A stretch of 64,000 nucleotides of DNA from Psychrobacter sp. UBA3483 (GTDB lineage Bacteria; Pseudomonadota; Gammaproteobacteria; Pseudomonadales; Moraxellaceae), in assembly GCF_002377905.1 (NCBI RefSeq), contig NZ_DFQS01000059.1, forward strand, positions 1 to 64,000, written 5' to 3'. The translations under genes were made by a program, and so were the position numbers. Below the pieces are notes generated by a model. The model saw only the letters and a list, made by a program, of their open reading frames with translations. It did not search any database and had not been told where the DNA came from. This document shows positions 46,845 through 55,418 of this stretch, piece after piece. Numbering within the stretch: the first letter of the stretch is position 1; each line of letters starts with the position of its first letter.

Positions 46845-47774
46845 ATGTTATTTATCGAGACGGATTCGCCGCCACCGTTTTATCAAGAACAGCTGAGCGC
46901 TGCTAGACGCGAACAATTGGATAAATGGTTTATTAGTCAGCGTAGCCAGTCGTATTATCTTAAGCGCTTTAAGGAGTTTGATGAGCAAGGCTATCTGTCA
47001 CCCAAGTGGCATTGGGCAGCGTTCTTTGTCACCTTTCCTTGGCTACTGTATCGCAAGCGCTATATGGATGCGATTGTATATAGCGTCGCAGGTTGGTCAT
47101 TTATTCAACTGAATGTAGCGCTGATATTGGTAGCGTTTGAGTTTGTGGCGATGCCTTATATTGCCGATGCTTATCAAATGAGCATACGTATCGCTATTGC
47201 GGCGCTGATTTGGCTGTTTTGGTCGTTTATGGTGGCACGTTGGACGGATGCTTATTATTACCGCATGGCACGGCGTGAGATTGCTGATGCTATCAATGAT
47301 TATCCGCACGATGAAGCGGCGCAAAAAGCACATTTAAAAAAAGAAGGCGGGGTCAGTTTATTTGGCTTGGGTTTAGGATTTGGGTTTTTTGCTTTTGCGT
47401 TAATGGTGATAAAACTACAGTTTTTACCCATTGTCGCTAAGCCTAAAGAAAATGAAGTGTTATTTGATACCTATGATACCGCTAAAACGGCACAAAATCG
47501 TGTGGCGCTGACCTACCGGCAAACAGGCCAATGTCCGCTTAATCTGCCTTTAGATATGGGCACGCAGCAAGTCAATATCGCGGTTGATACCAAAGCTGCT
47601 GGCGTGACAAACACCGATTGCGCAGTTATTGCTACCATTCAAAACGTCAAGTTTCCATTACGTTATTTGAATGAGCAGACGCTGGTTTTTTATCATCTGC
47701 CCGATAGCGATAATTGGCGCTGTACGACCTCGTTAAATAAAAGGCAAGCGCCTAAAGGTTGTAGCGAGGATTAA
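46845..47774 (+). CDS. DUF2628-type membrane protein with C-terminal extracytoplasmic domain
   Basis: 309 residues. YYLKRFKEFDEQGYLSPKWHWAAFFVTFPWLLYRKRY (about 37-73) matches DUF2628 (YY-x-x-R/K-W then SWNWAAFFFGPFWLLYRKMY). Hydrophobic segments lie at about 52-66, 78-108 and 118-137, then a Gly/Phe-rich membrane segment at about 170-192. The last 110 residues are polar, with three Cys (TGQCPLNLP, NTDCAVIATIQN, WRCTTSLNKRQAPKGC). The pattern of an N-terminal helix followed by a small beta-rich, Cys-bearing domain resembles pilin-like modules (RYLNEQTLVFYHLPDSDNWRCTTS), but this is only an impression. Function unknown. Confidence 0.7.
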   Translation: MLFIETDSPPPFYQEQLSAARREQLDKWFISQRSQSYYLKRFKEFDEQGYLSPKWHWAAFFVTFPWLLYRKRYMDAIVYSVAGWSFIQLNVALILVAFEFVAMPYIADAYQMSIRIAIAALIWLFWSFMVARWTDAYYYRMARREIADAINDYPHDEAAQKAHLKKEGGVSLFGLGLGFGFFAFALMVIKLQFLPIVAKPKENEVLFDTYDTAKTAQNRVALTYRQTGQCPLNLPLDMGTQQVNIAVDTKAAGVTNTDCAVIATIQNVKFPLRYLNEQTLVFYHLPDSDNWRCTTSLNKRQAPKGCSED

Positions 47775-47798
47775 CCAACAATAAAAGAATAATAGCCG

Positions 47799-49685
47799 TT
47801 AGTTTTTAGAGTCAGCGGTCAGATCCTCCTTTTCATTGGCTGGGATTGATTGGCTTTTTAGTGCGTCATAAAAGTCCGTCAAATCCATTTTACGAGCTTT
47901 ATCGATATCTTCATCAAATAAGCTCTCAAGCTCCGCTATGGCTGATTGTGCCGATTCAATCATACTGGCTTCGTCGTCATAAATCGCTTGCTGACGCTCG
48001 ATCAAATCATCGTCATAATCACGGAAGGTTTGGACGGTTTCGCGTGCTTTTTCTGCTGAGATACCAAGTAGTTGTAGCGACTCACGCGACATATCTAAAG
48101 ACGATAAATAGGTCTCACGCCAAATATGACGTACGCCGACTTCACGTAAACGATAATAATGCTGGCGGTCACGGGCGCGTGCTAAGACGATCATATCGGG
48201 ATAGTTTTTACGCAAATATTGAGCGGTGGTGATAGAGCGCTCAACATCGTCGATAGCGAGAATAAAGACGCGTGCTTTTTTGATACCGGCGGCGCGAAGT
48301 ATCTCGGGGTTTTTTGGATCGCCATAATAGACCTGGTTACCAAATTTACGCACGAAATCGACGCGATTTGCCGAGCGCTCAATCGCTGTAAATTCGATAT
48401 TGTGCATACGCAGCACCCGACCGATAATCTGACCCACACGCCCAAAACCAGCAATAATTACCTGATGCTCATCGTCGGGAATCGTATCGTACTCGCGGCT
48501 GGGTTTTCTTTTGGCAAAGAGCGGCTCACCAATTTTTTCTAAGAGTAAAAATGCCAGTGGCGTTAGTGCCATGGAGATGGTAACAATAAGGTTTAGGGTG
48601 TTGCCAAGTTCGGGGCGTAGGACATTCTGTGCGCTCGCCACACTGAATAACACAAAGGCAAACTCACCACCCTGGGCAAGGGTGACACCCAAACGAATAC
48701 TGGTTGGCCAGCGATTACCCGATACTTTTGCAATGGCGGTAATAACAGCAAATTTAATCACCATCAATGCCATAGCGCAGCCGATAATAAAGATAGGCTT
48801 TGCTAAAATGAGTTTGACATCAGTCAGCATCCCGACCGACATAAAAAATAGCCCTAACAGCAGGCCTTTAAACGGCTCGATACTGGCTTCTAGCTCATGA
48901 CGATACTCAGAATCCGCCAGCAATACCCCTGTTAAAAATGCACCCAATGCCATCGATAGTCCAATTTGCCCCATTAAAATAGACACGCCCATGACAATAA
49001 ATAAAGCGACGGCGGTCAAAAGTTCTGAGGCGCCGCTAGACGCTACAAACTTAAAGAAAGGGCGGATAATATAACGGCTAGCAAAGATAAGTCCGGCAAA
49101 AACCGCAAAAACCTTGCCAAAATAAATCAAATCATAGCTTTGCTCGCGCACCCCTGATAAAAATGGAATAACGGCTAACAAAGGGATAACAGCGATATCT
49201 TGGAATAATAGGATCGTAAAAGCTTCACGGCCGTGGGTGCTAGAAAGCTGCTGTTTTTCTGTTAATATTTGCAGGACAAAGGCAGTCGATGACAGTGCCA
49301 GACCAAACCCGACTATAAAAGCGGTATCGAGCGGCAAGGCAAAAAACTGGTGTAACAGCCACATCAATAGCGTGCCAGTCAGACCAACTTGCAGTCCACC
49401 GAGGACAAATATCGAACGCCGTAGCGCCCATAATCGTGAAGGCTGCAACTCAAGGCCAATGATAAACAACAGCATGACTACGCCGAACTCAGAAAAATGT
49501 AATAAGCTCTCCGCATCGCCTGCGACATCTAAACCACTGGGGCCCAATATCAGACCAGTAATCAAATACCCTAATACCGTCGCAATACCGAAACGCTTGC
49601 CCAGTGGTACAAAGAGCAGGGCTGCTCCCAAGAAAATGGTAGCTTGTAACATTAAGTTTGGTGAGCCGGCGGCGGCAGCGAGCAT
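47799..49685 (-). CDS. KefB/KefC-type monovalent cation:proton antiporter (CPA2) with RCK domain
   Basis: Probable K+ efflux system. 628 residues (E. coli KefC 620). The N-terminal 13-helix Na/H-exchanger domain includes LGYLITGLILGPSGL, FGVVMLLFIIGLELQPSRLW and LALSSTAFVLQIL. The regulatory HELEASIEPFKGLLLGLFFMSVGM corresponds to the HALESDIE loop of KefC. The C-terminal TrkA-N/RCK NAD-binding domain has VIIAGFGRVGQIIGRVL and YYGDPKNPEILRAAG. A long acidic helical tail follows. In E. coli such proteins are gated by glutathione adducts, and gshB is in this window. No kefF/kefG partner gene is adjacent. Which Kef subtype it is cannot be told. Confidence 0.9.
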   Translation of the reverse strand: MLAAAAGSPNLMLQATIFLGAALLFVPLGKRFGIATVLGYLITGLILGPSGLDVAGDAESLLHFSEFGVVMLLFIIGLELQPSRLWALRRSIFVLGGLQVGLTGTLLMWLLHQFFALPLDTAFIVGFGLALSSTAFVLQILTEKQQLSSTHGREAFTILLFQDIAVIPLLAVIPFLSGVREQSYDLIYFGKVFAVFAGLIFASRYIIRPFFKFVASSGASELLTAVALFIVMGVSILMGQIGLSMALGAFLTGVLLADSEYRHELEASIEPFKGLLLGLFFMSVGMLTDVKLILAKPIFIIGCAMALMVIKFAVITAIAKVSGNRWPTSIRLGVTLAQGGEFAFVLFSVASAQNVLRPELGNTLNLIVTISMALTPLAFLLLEKIGEPLFAKRKPSREYDTIPDDEHQVIIAGFGRVGQIIGRVLRMHNIEFTAIERSANRVDFVRKFGNQVYYGDPKNPEILRAAGIKKARVFILAIDDVERSITTAQYLRKNYPDMIVLARARDRQHYYRLREVGVRHIWRETYLSSLDMSRESLQLLGISAEKARETVQTFRDYDDDLIERQQAIYDDEASMIESAQSAIAELESLFDEDIDKARKMDLTDFYDALKSQSIPANEKEDLTADSKN

Positions 49686-49761
49686 CTGGAATCCTTAGCG
49701 GTAACGATAAAATGAGCAGTAAAACAAGGTAGGCCTATAAGCAAAAAACTTTTTGCAGGGT

Positions 49762-50466
49762 TTATTTTTTACGATAAATCTTCCACACGCCATTGTCCGC
49801 CAGTGGATTGCTATAAGCATCGTTACGGCGCTTACGCGGGGTCTGGCGACTATCGACGATTTTAAAATCAGGCAGGGCATGAACGATAAGCCCAGTACGA
49901 TAAAAGCGTACGCGCTCAGGCTCTAGCATCTCGCCCTTGGTATCACGGCAAAATACATAAGCACGCAAATCGATAAATTCACGATGCGCCACCAAACGAG
50001 CTTCATCATCGTTGTCAAATACGGCGCTCATACGGGCGATTTCATCAGCGCTATAATCGCCACATTTATCGGTCAGCGCTCCGACGGACCCAAAGCTTTT
50101 GGATTCTTTGGCGCGGGTCTTGGTCAGATGTAACCTTTGTACATGATAGATAAATTGCGGTATCTCAAGGCTGGCGGGTAACGGCAGGTAATCGGGCGGT
50201 AGATTGGCCGCTGGATAAAAGGCCATCGCGCGCTCAAGCAGACCATGCCAACGCTGCTGATAGGCTTGGACTTCGGCTAAATTGCCTTCATAAATCGGCA
50301 TATCACGAATTTGCCGCAAAATATTAGGCGGAAACTGCTCATCTCGAAAGCTAGCAATATCTTCTTGCAGCGTCGATAGCAGTGCTTTGGCATGCTTTTT
50401 ACCCTCGCTTGAGACAGGGTCATCAATGTAGCTAGGAGCAACGAAAGGAGCTGAGCGTCTTGACAT
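49762..50466 (-). CDS. Unrecognised soluble protein, 234 residues
   Basis: I recognise no family. There is no signal peptide or membrane helix. It is rich in Arg, Asp and Pro, with FPPNILRQIRDMPIYEGNLAEVQAYQQRWHGLLERAMAFYP, IPQFIYHVQRLHLTKTRAK and a C-terminal basic end (RKRRNDAY...VWKIYRKK). Coding character is good and the frame is unique over the stretch. It lies 76 bases upstream of the kef-type gene on the same strand and may be cotranscribed with it. Probably a Moraxellaceae-restricted family. Confidence 0.65.
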   Translation of the reverse strand: MSRRSAPFVAPSYIDDPVSSEGKKHAKALLSTLQEDIASFRDEQFPPNILRQIRDMPIYEGNLAEVQAYQQRWHGLLERAMAFYPAANLPPDYLPLPASLEIPQFIYHVQRLHLTKTRAKESKSFGSVGALTDKCGDYSADEIARMSAVFDNDDEARLVAHREFIDLRAYVFCRDTKGEMLEPERVRFYRTGLIVHALPDFKIVDSRQTPRKRRNDAYSNPLADNGVWKIYRKK

Positions 50467-50645
50467 GGCAAAAGGTCATCAATTGGTTATGAATAAGGGT
50501 ATTGAGCCTTAAGTATACAGAATTTAGATGAAAAATATGGCGACGCGGCCAAATTTTCCATGATTTTTAACATCCTATTACAATGAAAAAACCCGCTTGA
50601 TATAAGCTTATAAAAAATTACGCCTCGTTTTTAGGAGCTGTTTTT

Positions 50646-50960
50646 ATGGATAATGGCTCAAAACATTTCACAAATCATGATAATTGGCGCGTCATATTAA
50701 AAATTGTTATTAGAATGATTCTAAAAATTATAAGTATAGGATTGGCGCTAGTATTTGGATTTTGGTTGCTACTGGCGTCAAATATGGGACCGGTTTATCT
50801 GCCACAGTTTATGGACGGCGCGCTAGATTTTTGGATTCGCATGACGCTGTTGGGGCTCGGGCTAAGTACTTGGCTCATAACAGCAGTTTGGATAATTTGG
50901 CTTGTGCTGCGTTATTGTTGTTACTTTATAAAAAAATATCAATTAAAACGTCGCTCATAA
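50646..50960 (+). CDS. Small membrane protein, 104 residues
   Basis: Two hydrophobic segments (about 22-42, IVIRMILKIISIGLALVFGFWLLL, and about 62-95, MTLLGLGLSTWLITAVWIIWLVL), an N-terminal polar tail and a basic C-terminus (KKYQLKRRS). The ATG has an excellent ribosome site (AGGAGCTG). Family not recognised. The gene is isolated between two reverse-strand genes. Confidence 0.6.
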   Translation: MDNGSKHFTNHDNWRVILKIVIRMILKIISIGLALVFGFWLLLASNMGPVYLPQFMDGALDFWIRMTLLGLGLSTWLITAVWIIWLVLRYCCYFIKKYQLKRRS

Positions 50961-51024
50961 CTAATAACCAGATAGACGACGTCTTAATTAATAATTATAT
51001 GATTTAATATTTAATGTCTTATGC

Positions 51025-52227
51025 TTAATGGTTGTGACCAATATGACTATTGTTATCAGTCGCCTGCTGGGAGATGTCGCAGACTAAGGCGTCGCTATGG
51101 GTTTTGGTCTGCGGATGCGCTAAGCTTTCAACTTGAATAGTCGCATGGTGAATATCAAGCTCAAGAAGGCTCTGCTCTAAACTGGCAATTAAGATACTGG
51201 ATTCATAAATACTCATTTCGCCATCGACGACCACATGACATGATAGGGCGTTCAGTCCACTGGTAATACTCCAAACGTGCAGGTCATGAACTTTTCGGAC
51301 TTGCGGATGGGCAAGTAGTTTATCTTCGACCTCCACAAGCGATATGCCCTCTGGTGTGCCTTCCATCAAGATATGTACCGAATCACGCACAACGCGGTAA
51401 CCACTAAACAAGATCAATATAGCGACAATGACCGAGGCCGCCGCATCCGCCCAAACCCAGCCAAAGCTCATCATCAAAAGCGCCGCAACAATAGCGGCAA
51501 CAGAACCCATTAGGTCACTTAATACATGCAAATAAGCACTTTGCATATTTAAATTGACTGGTGCTTTAGCTTCAGCCTTTGTATCTTGCTGTGCATGGTT
51601 GTCGCCATGGCTGTGACTATGTGCATGCCCATGCGTATCAGATCCGCGACTGCCGCGATGCATTAGCCAAGCGACCAAAATATTAACCAACATACCAATA
51701 GTAGCAACGATAAGCATACCTTGGGTTGCAATTTCAGGCGGCGAGTTAAAGCGTTTAATGGCCTCATAAAAAATCATGATGGCAATAATAACCAGTGTCG
51801 CACCATTGACCGTCGCCACCAAAATCTCAAAGCGTTTATAGCCAAAGGTTTTTTGATGGGTGGCGGCTTTTTCACCAATTTTAAAGGCCATTAATGTCGC
51901 GCCAAGCGCCACCGCGTCACTGAGCATATGACCAGCATCAGATAGCAGCGCCAAACTACCAGTGAGCCAGCCACCGATGGCTTCGACAAACATATAGATA
52001 GTAATAATGATAAAACTAAATAGCAAAGTACGCTGATAACCCTTGGTATCGCGTGGGGCAACCGTTTGCTCTAGGTGTTCATCGTGGTCGTGATTGTCTT
52101 GGTTATCTTCGGTGTACCTGTCCTGAGTATCATTCTGTGCACCGTTTTGACGGTGTTTATGGCTATCAATCGCTGCATTCTGATGAGAATGCTCATGTTT
52201 TTGAGGGTTTGGGCGCTCTTGATTCAT
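51025..52227 (-). CDS. Cation diffusion facilitator (CzcD/ZitB-type Zn2+/Cd2+/Co2+ exporter)
   Basis: Inner-membrane metal:proton antiporter. 400 residues with six hydrophobic segments (about 68-310). The paired metal-site motifs are ALLSDAGHMLSDAVALG (H-x3-D in TM2) and AYLHVLSDLMGSVAA (H-x3-D in TM5). His-rich stretches lie at the N-terminus (HEHSHQN, HKHRQN, HDEHLEQ) and in the TM4-5 loop (HGHAHSHSHGDNH), which probably buffer the metal. The C-terminal cytoplasmic domain has VRKVHDLHVWSITSGLNALSCHVVV, usual for this group. Zinc is the most likely substrate. No adjacent metal regulator was seen. Confidence 0.92.
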   Translation of the reverse strand: MNQERPNPQKHEHSHQNAAIDSHKHRQNGAQNDTQDRYTEDNQDNHDHDEHLEQTVAPRDTKGYQRTLLFSFIIITIYMFVEAIGGWLTGSLALLSDAGHMLSDAVALGATLMAFKIGEKAATHQKTFGYKRFEILVATVNGATLVIIAIMIFYEAIKRFNSPPEIATQGMLIVATIGMLVNILVAWLMHRGSRGSDTHGHAHSHSHGDNHAQQDTKAEAKAPVNLNMQSAYLHVLSDLMGSVAAIVAALLMMSFGWVWADAAASVIVAILILFSGYRVVRDSVHILMEGTPEGISLVEVEDKLLAHPQVRKVHDLHVWSITSGLNALSCHVVVDGEMSIYESSILIASLEQSLLELDIHHATIQVESLAHPQTKTHSDALVCDISQQATDNNSHIGHNH

Positions 52228-52461
52228 AACAACACTCGGGATAATAAAAGGTGAAATGGATGGTTTATAAAGTTTTGATTGCTTATAATGCTGGGCTTGC
52301 TGCGTATAAACCAGACAGTTATAGAGAATTTAGCACATTTAACAAATGCTTGCTGTATTTAGGCGGTAAACAGGACAAGACTGCTTTTAAATAGCATTCA
52401 TTATTGAAGGTAATCTATACTGGGATGATTAAAATTGGCAAAAATGGTTAGGGTTTAGAAG

Positions 52462-54759
52462 TTACCAACCAACAGGGTCAACATCCAAAGTTAGTTTCAG
52501 GTATTTGGCGCTTGGCAGAGCAAGTACAGCCTGCCACCAGTGATGTAATACTCGATGTAATTGCTGCCTGTCTTTGCCTAACAGCAGCAATTGCGCGTGA
52601 TAGCGGCTGTTCTTTTTACTCATCGGCGCATCAATAGGGCCGAGGACAGCGAGATTATGGCCGTTTGGAAGAATGCCAACAGCATCTTTTAGCGCTTGCG
52701 TCGTAGCAGCTAAAGTTTTACCTTCGCAGCGTATCAGAGCGGCATAACTATGCGGCGGCAAGCCCATCATTTTACGCTCTTGCAATAGCTCACGAGCGAA
52801 TGATAAATAACTATCTTTTACCAATTTTAATAACAGCTCATTATCGGGTTGCAGCGTTTGAATAAGCACGCGCCCCGATTTATCACCGCGGCCAGCACGA
52901 CCTGCTACTTGAATCATTAATTGCGCGGTATGTTCCGGCGAGCGAAAATCGGCGGATAAAAAACCACGATCAGCATTAGGCAAGCAGACAAGTGTGACGT
53001 TGGGAAAATGATGACCTTTGGCGACCATTTGTGTACCGACTAAGATGGCAGGCTTGCCTTCATTAATGCGCTGATAAATATTCTCCCAGCTGTCTTTACG
53101 TCTGGTGGTATCGCGATCGATTTGGATAATGGGGTACAACTCTTTACTGGTTTGCGGATTGGCAAAAATGGCATGCAGATTTTCGCTTAGCCTAGTCGTT
53201 CCGATACCTTTGGCGTCCAAATTTTGACTACCACAATCAGGGCAAACCGTTGGGATATAGGCTTGCCAATCGCAGTGATGGCATTTTAAATAAGAGCTGT
53301 TTGAATAGGAATTAGATTGCGATAGGCTATTATAATGCACGGTTAAATGCGCATCACAGCGCGGGCAATCTGCTTGCCAACCGCACGCTTCGCAGAGCAA
53401 AACTGGCGCATAGCCGCGGCGATTTAAAAATACCAATACTTGATCGCCCGCTTCTAGCGTTTGCCGTATCGCCCTAATCAGCGCATCGGTTAGTCCGGTA
53501 TCATAGCGTGCGCCTTCGTCCGTCGTTTGTTGATGGGTACTTTGCAAGCGTGCATCAATCAGCTGCATGCTTGCAAGCTTGGCATTACCAGGGCGAGTTC
53601 GCAGTTGGCACTCTATCAACTTGCCGTCATCGACCAGTTTTAAATGCTCAAGAGATGGCGTCGCCGTACCAAGTACAACAGGAATATTGGCTTGTAATCC
53701 ACGATAAAGCGCGACGTCAGCGGCATGATAGCGCAACGTATCTTGCTGCTTATAAGAACCATCATGCGCCTCATCGACGACGATAAGTCCTAAATCCGCA
53801 AACGGATATAGCACTGCTGATCGCGTGCCAATAATGATTTGCGCGTGACCGGTGCGGCAGTCTTGCCAACCTTGCAAGCGGTGGGTATTGTTCATACCCG
53901 AATGCAATAAGACAATGTGAGCAGCAAAGCGACTGGCAAAGCGCGCGCGCGTCTGCGGCGTTAATCCAATCTCTGGTACCAGTATCAATACCTGCTTGCC
54001 CGCCTCCAAGACCGCTTGCATCGCTTGCAAGTAGACTTCAGTCTTACCACTACCGGTAATGCCATTTAATAAAAACCCCGTATATTGCTTATTTTCATGA
54101 GCAGCAATAATGCCATCGACTGCACGCCGTTGCTCTTCATTTAGGTCAAGCGGCATTTTTGCTAAAGTAACCGGTACGGGCGCAGATTTGGCTTCAATAT
54201 AGCGCTCGATAAGCCCTTTTTCTTCTAGCGCCTTTAAGAAGGGTCGCTGCATGCCTTCTAATAATAGGACGTCTTCACTAGCGCCATGCTCGCCGTGTAG
54301 CTTAAGCATATCAAACTGCTGCTTTTGCTTTTTGGCATTGCTATGAAAATCATCATCAGTGACATGCGGTAAGATTCGCCAATGGGTAATCAGTAAATCC
54401 AGCGGTTTACCTTGGCGTACGAGGGTTGGCAACATCACCGCTAACACGTCACCGAGTGGATAATGATAATAACGCGCCAACCAATGTGCCAGCTTTAACA
54501 TATCGCTGTCTAAAATAGGCTCAGCATCTAAGCATTTATTAATAGGTTTGAGCTTATTTGTCGGTACGTCGCTATCTGCTTCCTCAACATGAGCAATGAC
54601 AATACCGATTAAGGTTTGACGACCAAAAGGTACCTCAACACGGCTACCAATCGGTGGTAGCGCCATGGCAGCGCCGTTTGGCAACGTCGGCTTATCTGCC
54701 GGCAAGCGATAGTCAAATACCCGATAAAGGGGCACGGGTAGAGCAACTTGTAGCAACAT
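52462..54759 (-). CDS. priA: Primosomal protein N' (replication restart helicase PriA)
   Basis: 3'-5' DNA helicase that reloads the replisome at stalled forks. 765 residues from the ATG at 54759; the frame extends to 54834, but MLLQVALPVPLYRVFDYRLP is the family N-terminus. Motifs are GITGSGKTEVY (Walker A, about 233-243), DEAHDGSYKQ (Walker B), LGTATPSLE, and the zinc-binding insertion CEACGWQADCPRCDAHL with CHHCDW and CPDCGSQNLDAKGIGT. It also has the helicase motifs VGTQMVAKGHHFPNVTLV and QVAGRAGRG. The spacer within the zinc region is Ser/Asn-rich (QSNSYSNSS). ridA lies upstream, separated by a strong hairpin. Confidence 0.97.
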   Translation of the reverse strand: MLLQVALPVPLYRVFDYRLPADKPTLPNGAAMALPPIGSRVEVPFGRQTLIGIVIAHVEEADSDVPTNKLKPINKCLDAEPILDSDMLKLAHWLARYYHYPLGDVLAVMLPTLVRQGKPLDLLITHWRILPHVTDDDFHSNAKKQKQQFDMLKLHGEHGASEDVLLLEGMQRPFLKALEEKGLIERYIEAKSAPVPVTLAKMPLDLNEEQRRAVDGIIAAHENKQYTGFLLNGITGSGKTEVYLQAMQAVLEAGKQVLILVPEIGLTPQTRARFASRFAAHIVLLHSGMNNTHRLQGWQDCRTGHAQIIIGTRSAVLYPFADLGLIVVDEAHDGSYKQQDTLRYHAADVALYRGLQANIPVVLGTATPSLEHLKLVDDGKLIECQLRTRPGNAKLASMQLIDARLQSTHQQTTDEGARYDTGLTDALIRAIRQTLEAGDQVLVFLNRRGYAPVLLCEACGWQADCPRCDAHLTVHYNSLSQSNSYSNSSYLKCHHCDWQAYIPTVCPDCGSQNLDAKGIGTTRLSENLHAIFANPQTSKELYPIIQIDRDTTRRKDSWENIYQRINEGKPAILVGTQMVAKGHHFPNVTLVCLPNADRGFLSADFRSPEHTAQLMIQVAGRAGRGDKSGRVLIQTLQPDNELLLKLVKDSYLSFARELLQERKMMGLPPHSYAALIRCEGKTLAATTQALKDAVGILPNGHNLAVLGPIDAPMSKKNSRYHAQLLLLGKDRQQLHRVLHHWWQAVLALPSAKYLKLTLDVDPVGW

Positions 54760-54833
54760 AACTGGGCTTCGCAGTCTTTTATTGAATGAATAGAGAATAA
54801 AAACATCAACAGCAGTATAAACAGGCACAGACA

Positions 54834-54862
54834 AATAAGCTTAGCATGAAGCTAAGCTTATT
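54834..54862 (-). terminator. Perfect 12-bp stem-loop between ridA and priA
   Basis: AATAAGCTTAGC-ATGAA-GCTAAGCTTATT. On the reverse strand it is followed by only a short T tract (TTTGTCT). It lies between the ridA stop and the priA start: a probable terminator or mRNA 3'-end stabiliser for the spoT-ridA transcript. Confidence 0.6.
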
Positions 54863-54909
54863 ATCATTTACTATAAACCAGTAATGCTCAGTGACGCTAA
54901 ACAATCGTC

Positions 54910-55290
54910 TTATTCAATATACATGATAGATTCAATTTCAACCACGCCGCCTTTAGGTAGCGCCGCAACTTGTACAGCAGCGCGGGCAGGATATGGCTCG
55001 CTTAAATTAGCAACGAATACTTCATTTAACGCCGCAAAGTCATTTAAGTCGGTTAAAGAGACGTTGAACTTGACTACATCATTTAAGCTGCCACCGGCCG
55101 CCTCACAGATGGCTTTGATGTTTGCAAATACTTGCTTGGCCTGTGCTTCAAAGCCTTCTTTTAGCTCCATGGTATCAGGATCAAAGCCCAGTTGACCTGA
55201 GATATAAACAGTATTGCCTACTTTTACTGCTTGTGAATAGGTACCAACGGCAGCTGGAGCTTTATCGGTTTGAATGGTTTGACGAGTCAT
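54910..55290 (-). CDS. ridA: 2-iminobutanoate/2-iminopropanoate deaminase RidA
   Basis: Hydrolyses reactive enamines/imines formed by PLP enzymes. 126 residues; the family signature reads KAPAAVGTYSQAVKVGNTVYISGQLGFDPDT at the start and PYPARAAVQVAALPKGGVVEIE at the end, including the catalytic-site Arg in the PARA-V motif. AAGGAAA lies before the ATG. It follows spoT by 128 bases on the same strand, the normal order gmk-rpoZ-spoT-ridA in related bacteria. Confidence 0.96.
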   Translation of the reverse strand: MTRQTIQTDKAPAAVGTYSQAVKVGNTVYISGQLGFDPDTMELKEGFEAQAKQVFANIKAICEAAGGSLNDVVKFNVSLTDLNDFAALNEVFVANLSEPYPARAAVQVAALPKGGVVEIESIMYIE

Positions 55291-55418
55291 ATGATTTCCT
55301 TATGATGTTTTTCATGTTTGTTTGGTTAAAAAGTTAGCCAAAAATTTCAGGCGATAATAAATGCTCAACATTGAATGGTTTTAAAAGGGATGGATTTTAA
55401 CATGTATTTTAACGGCTT

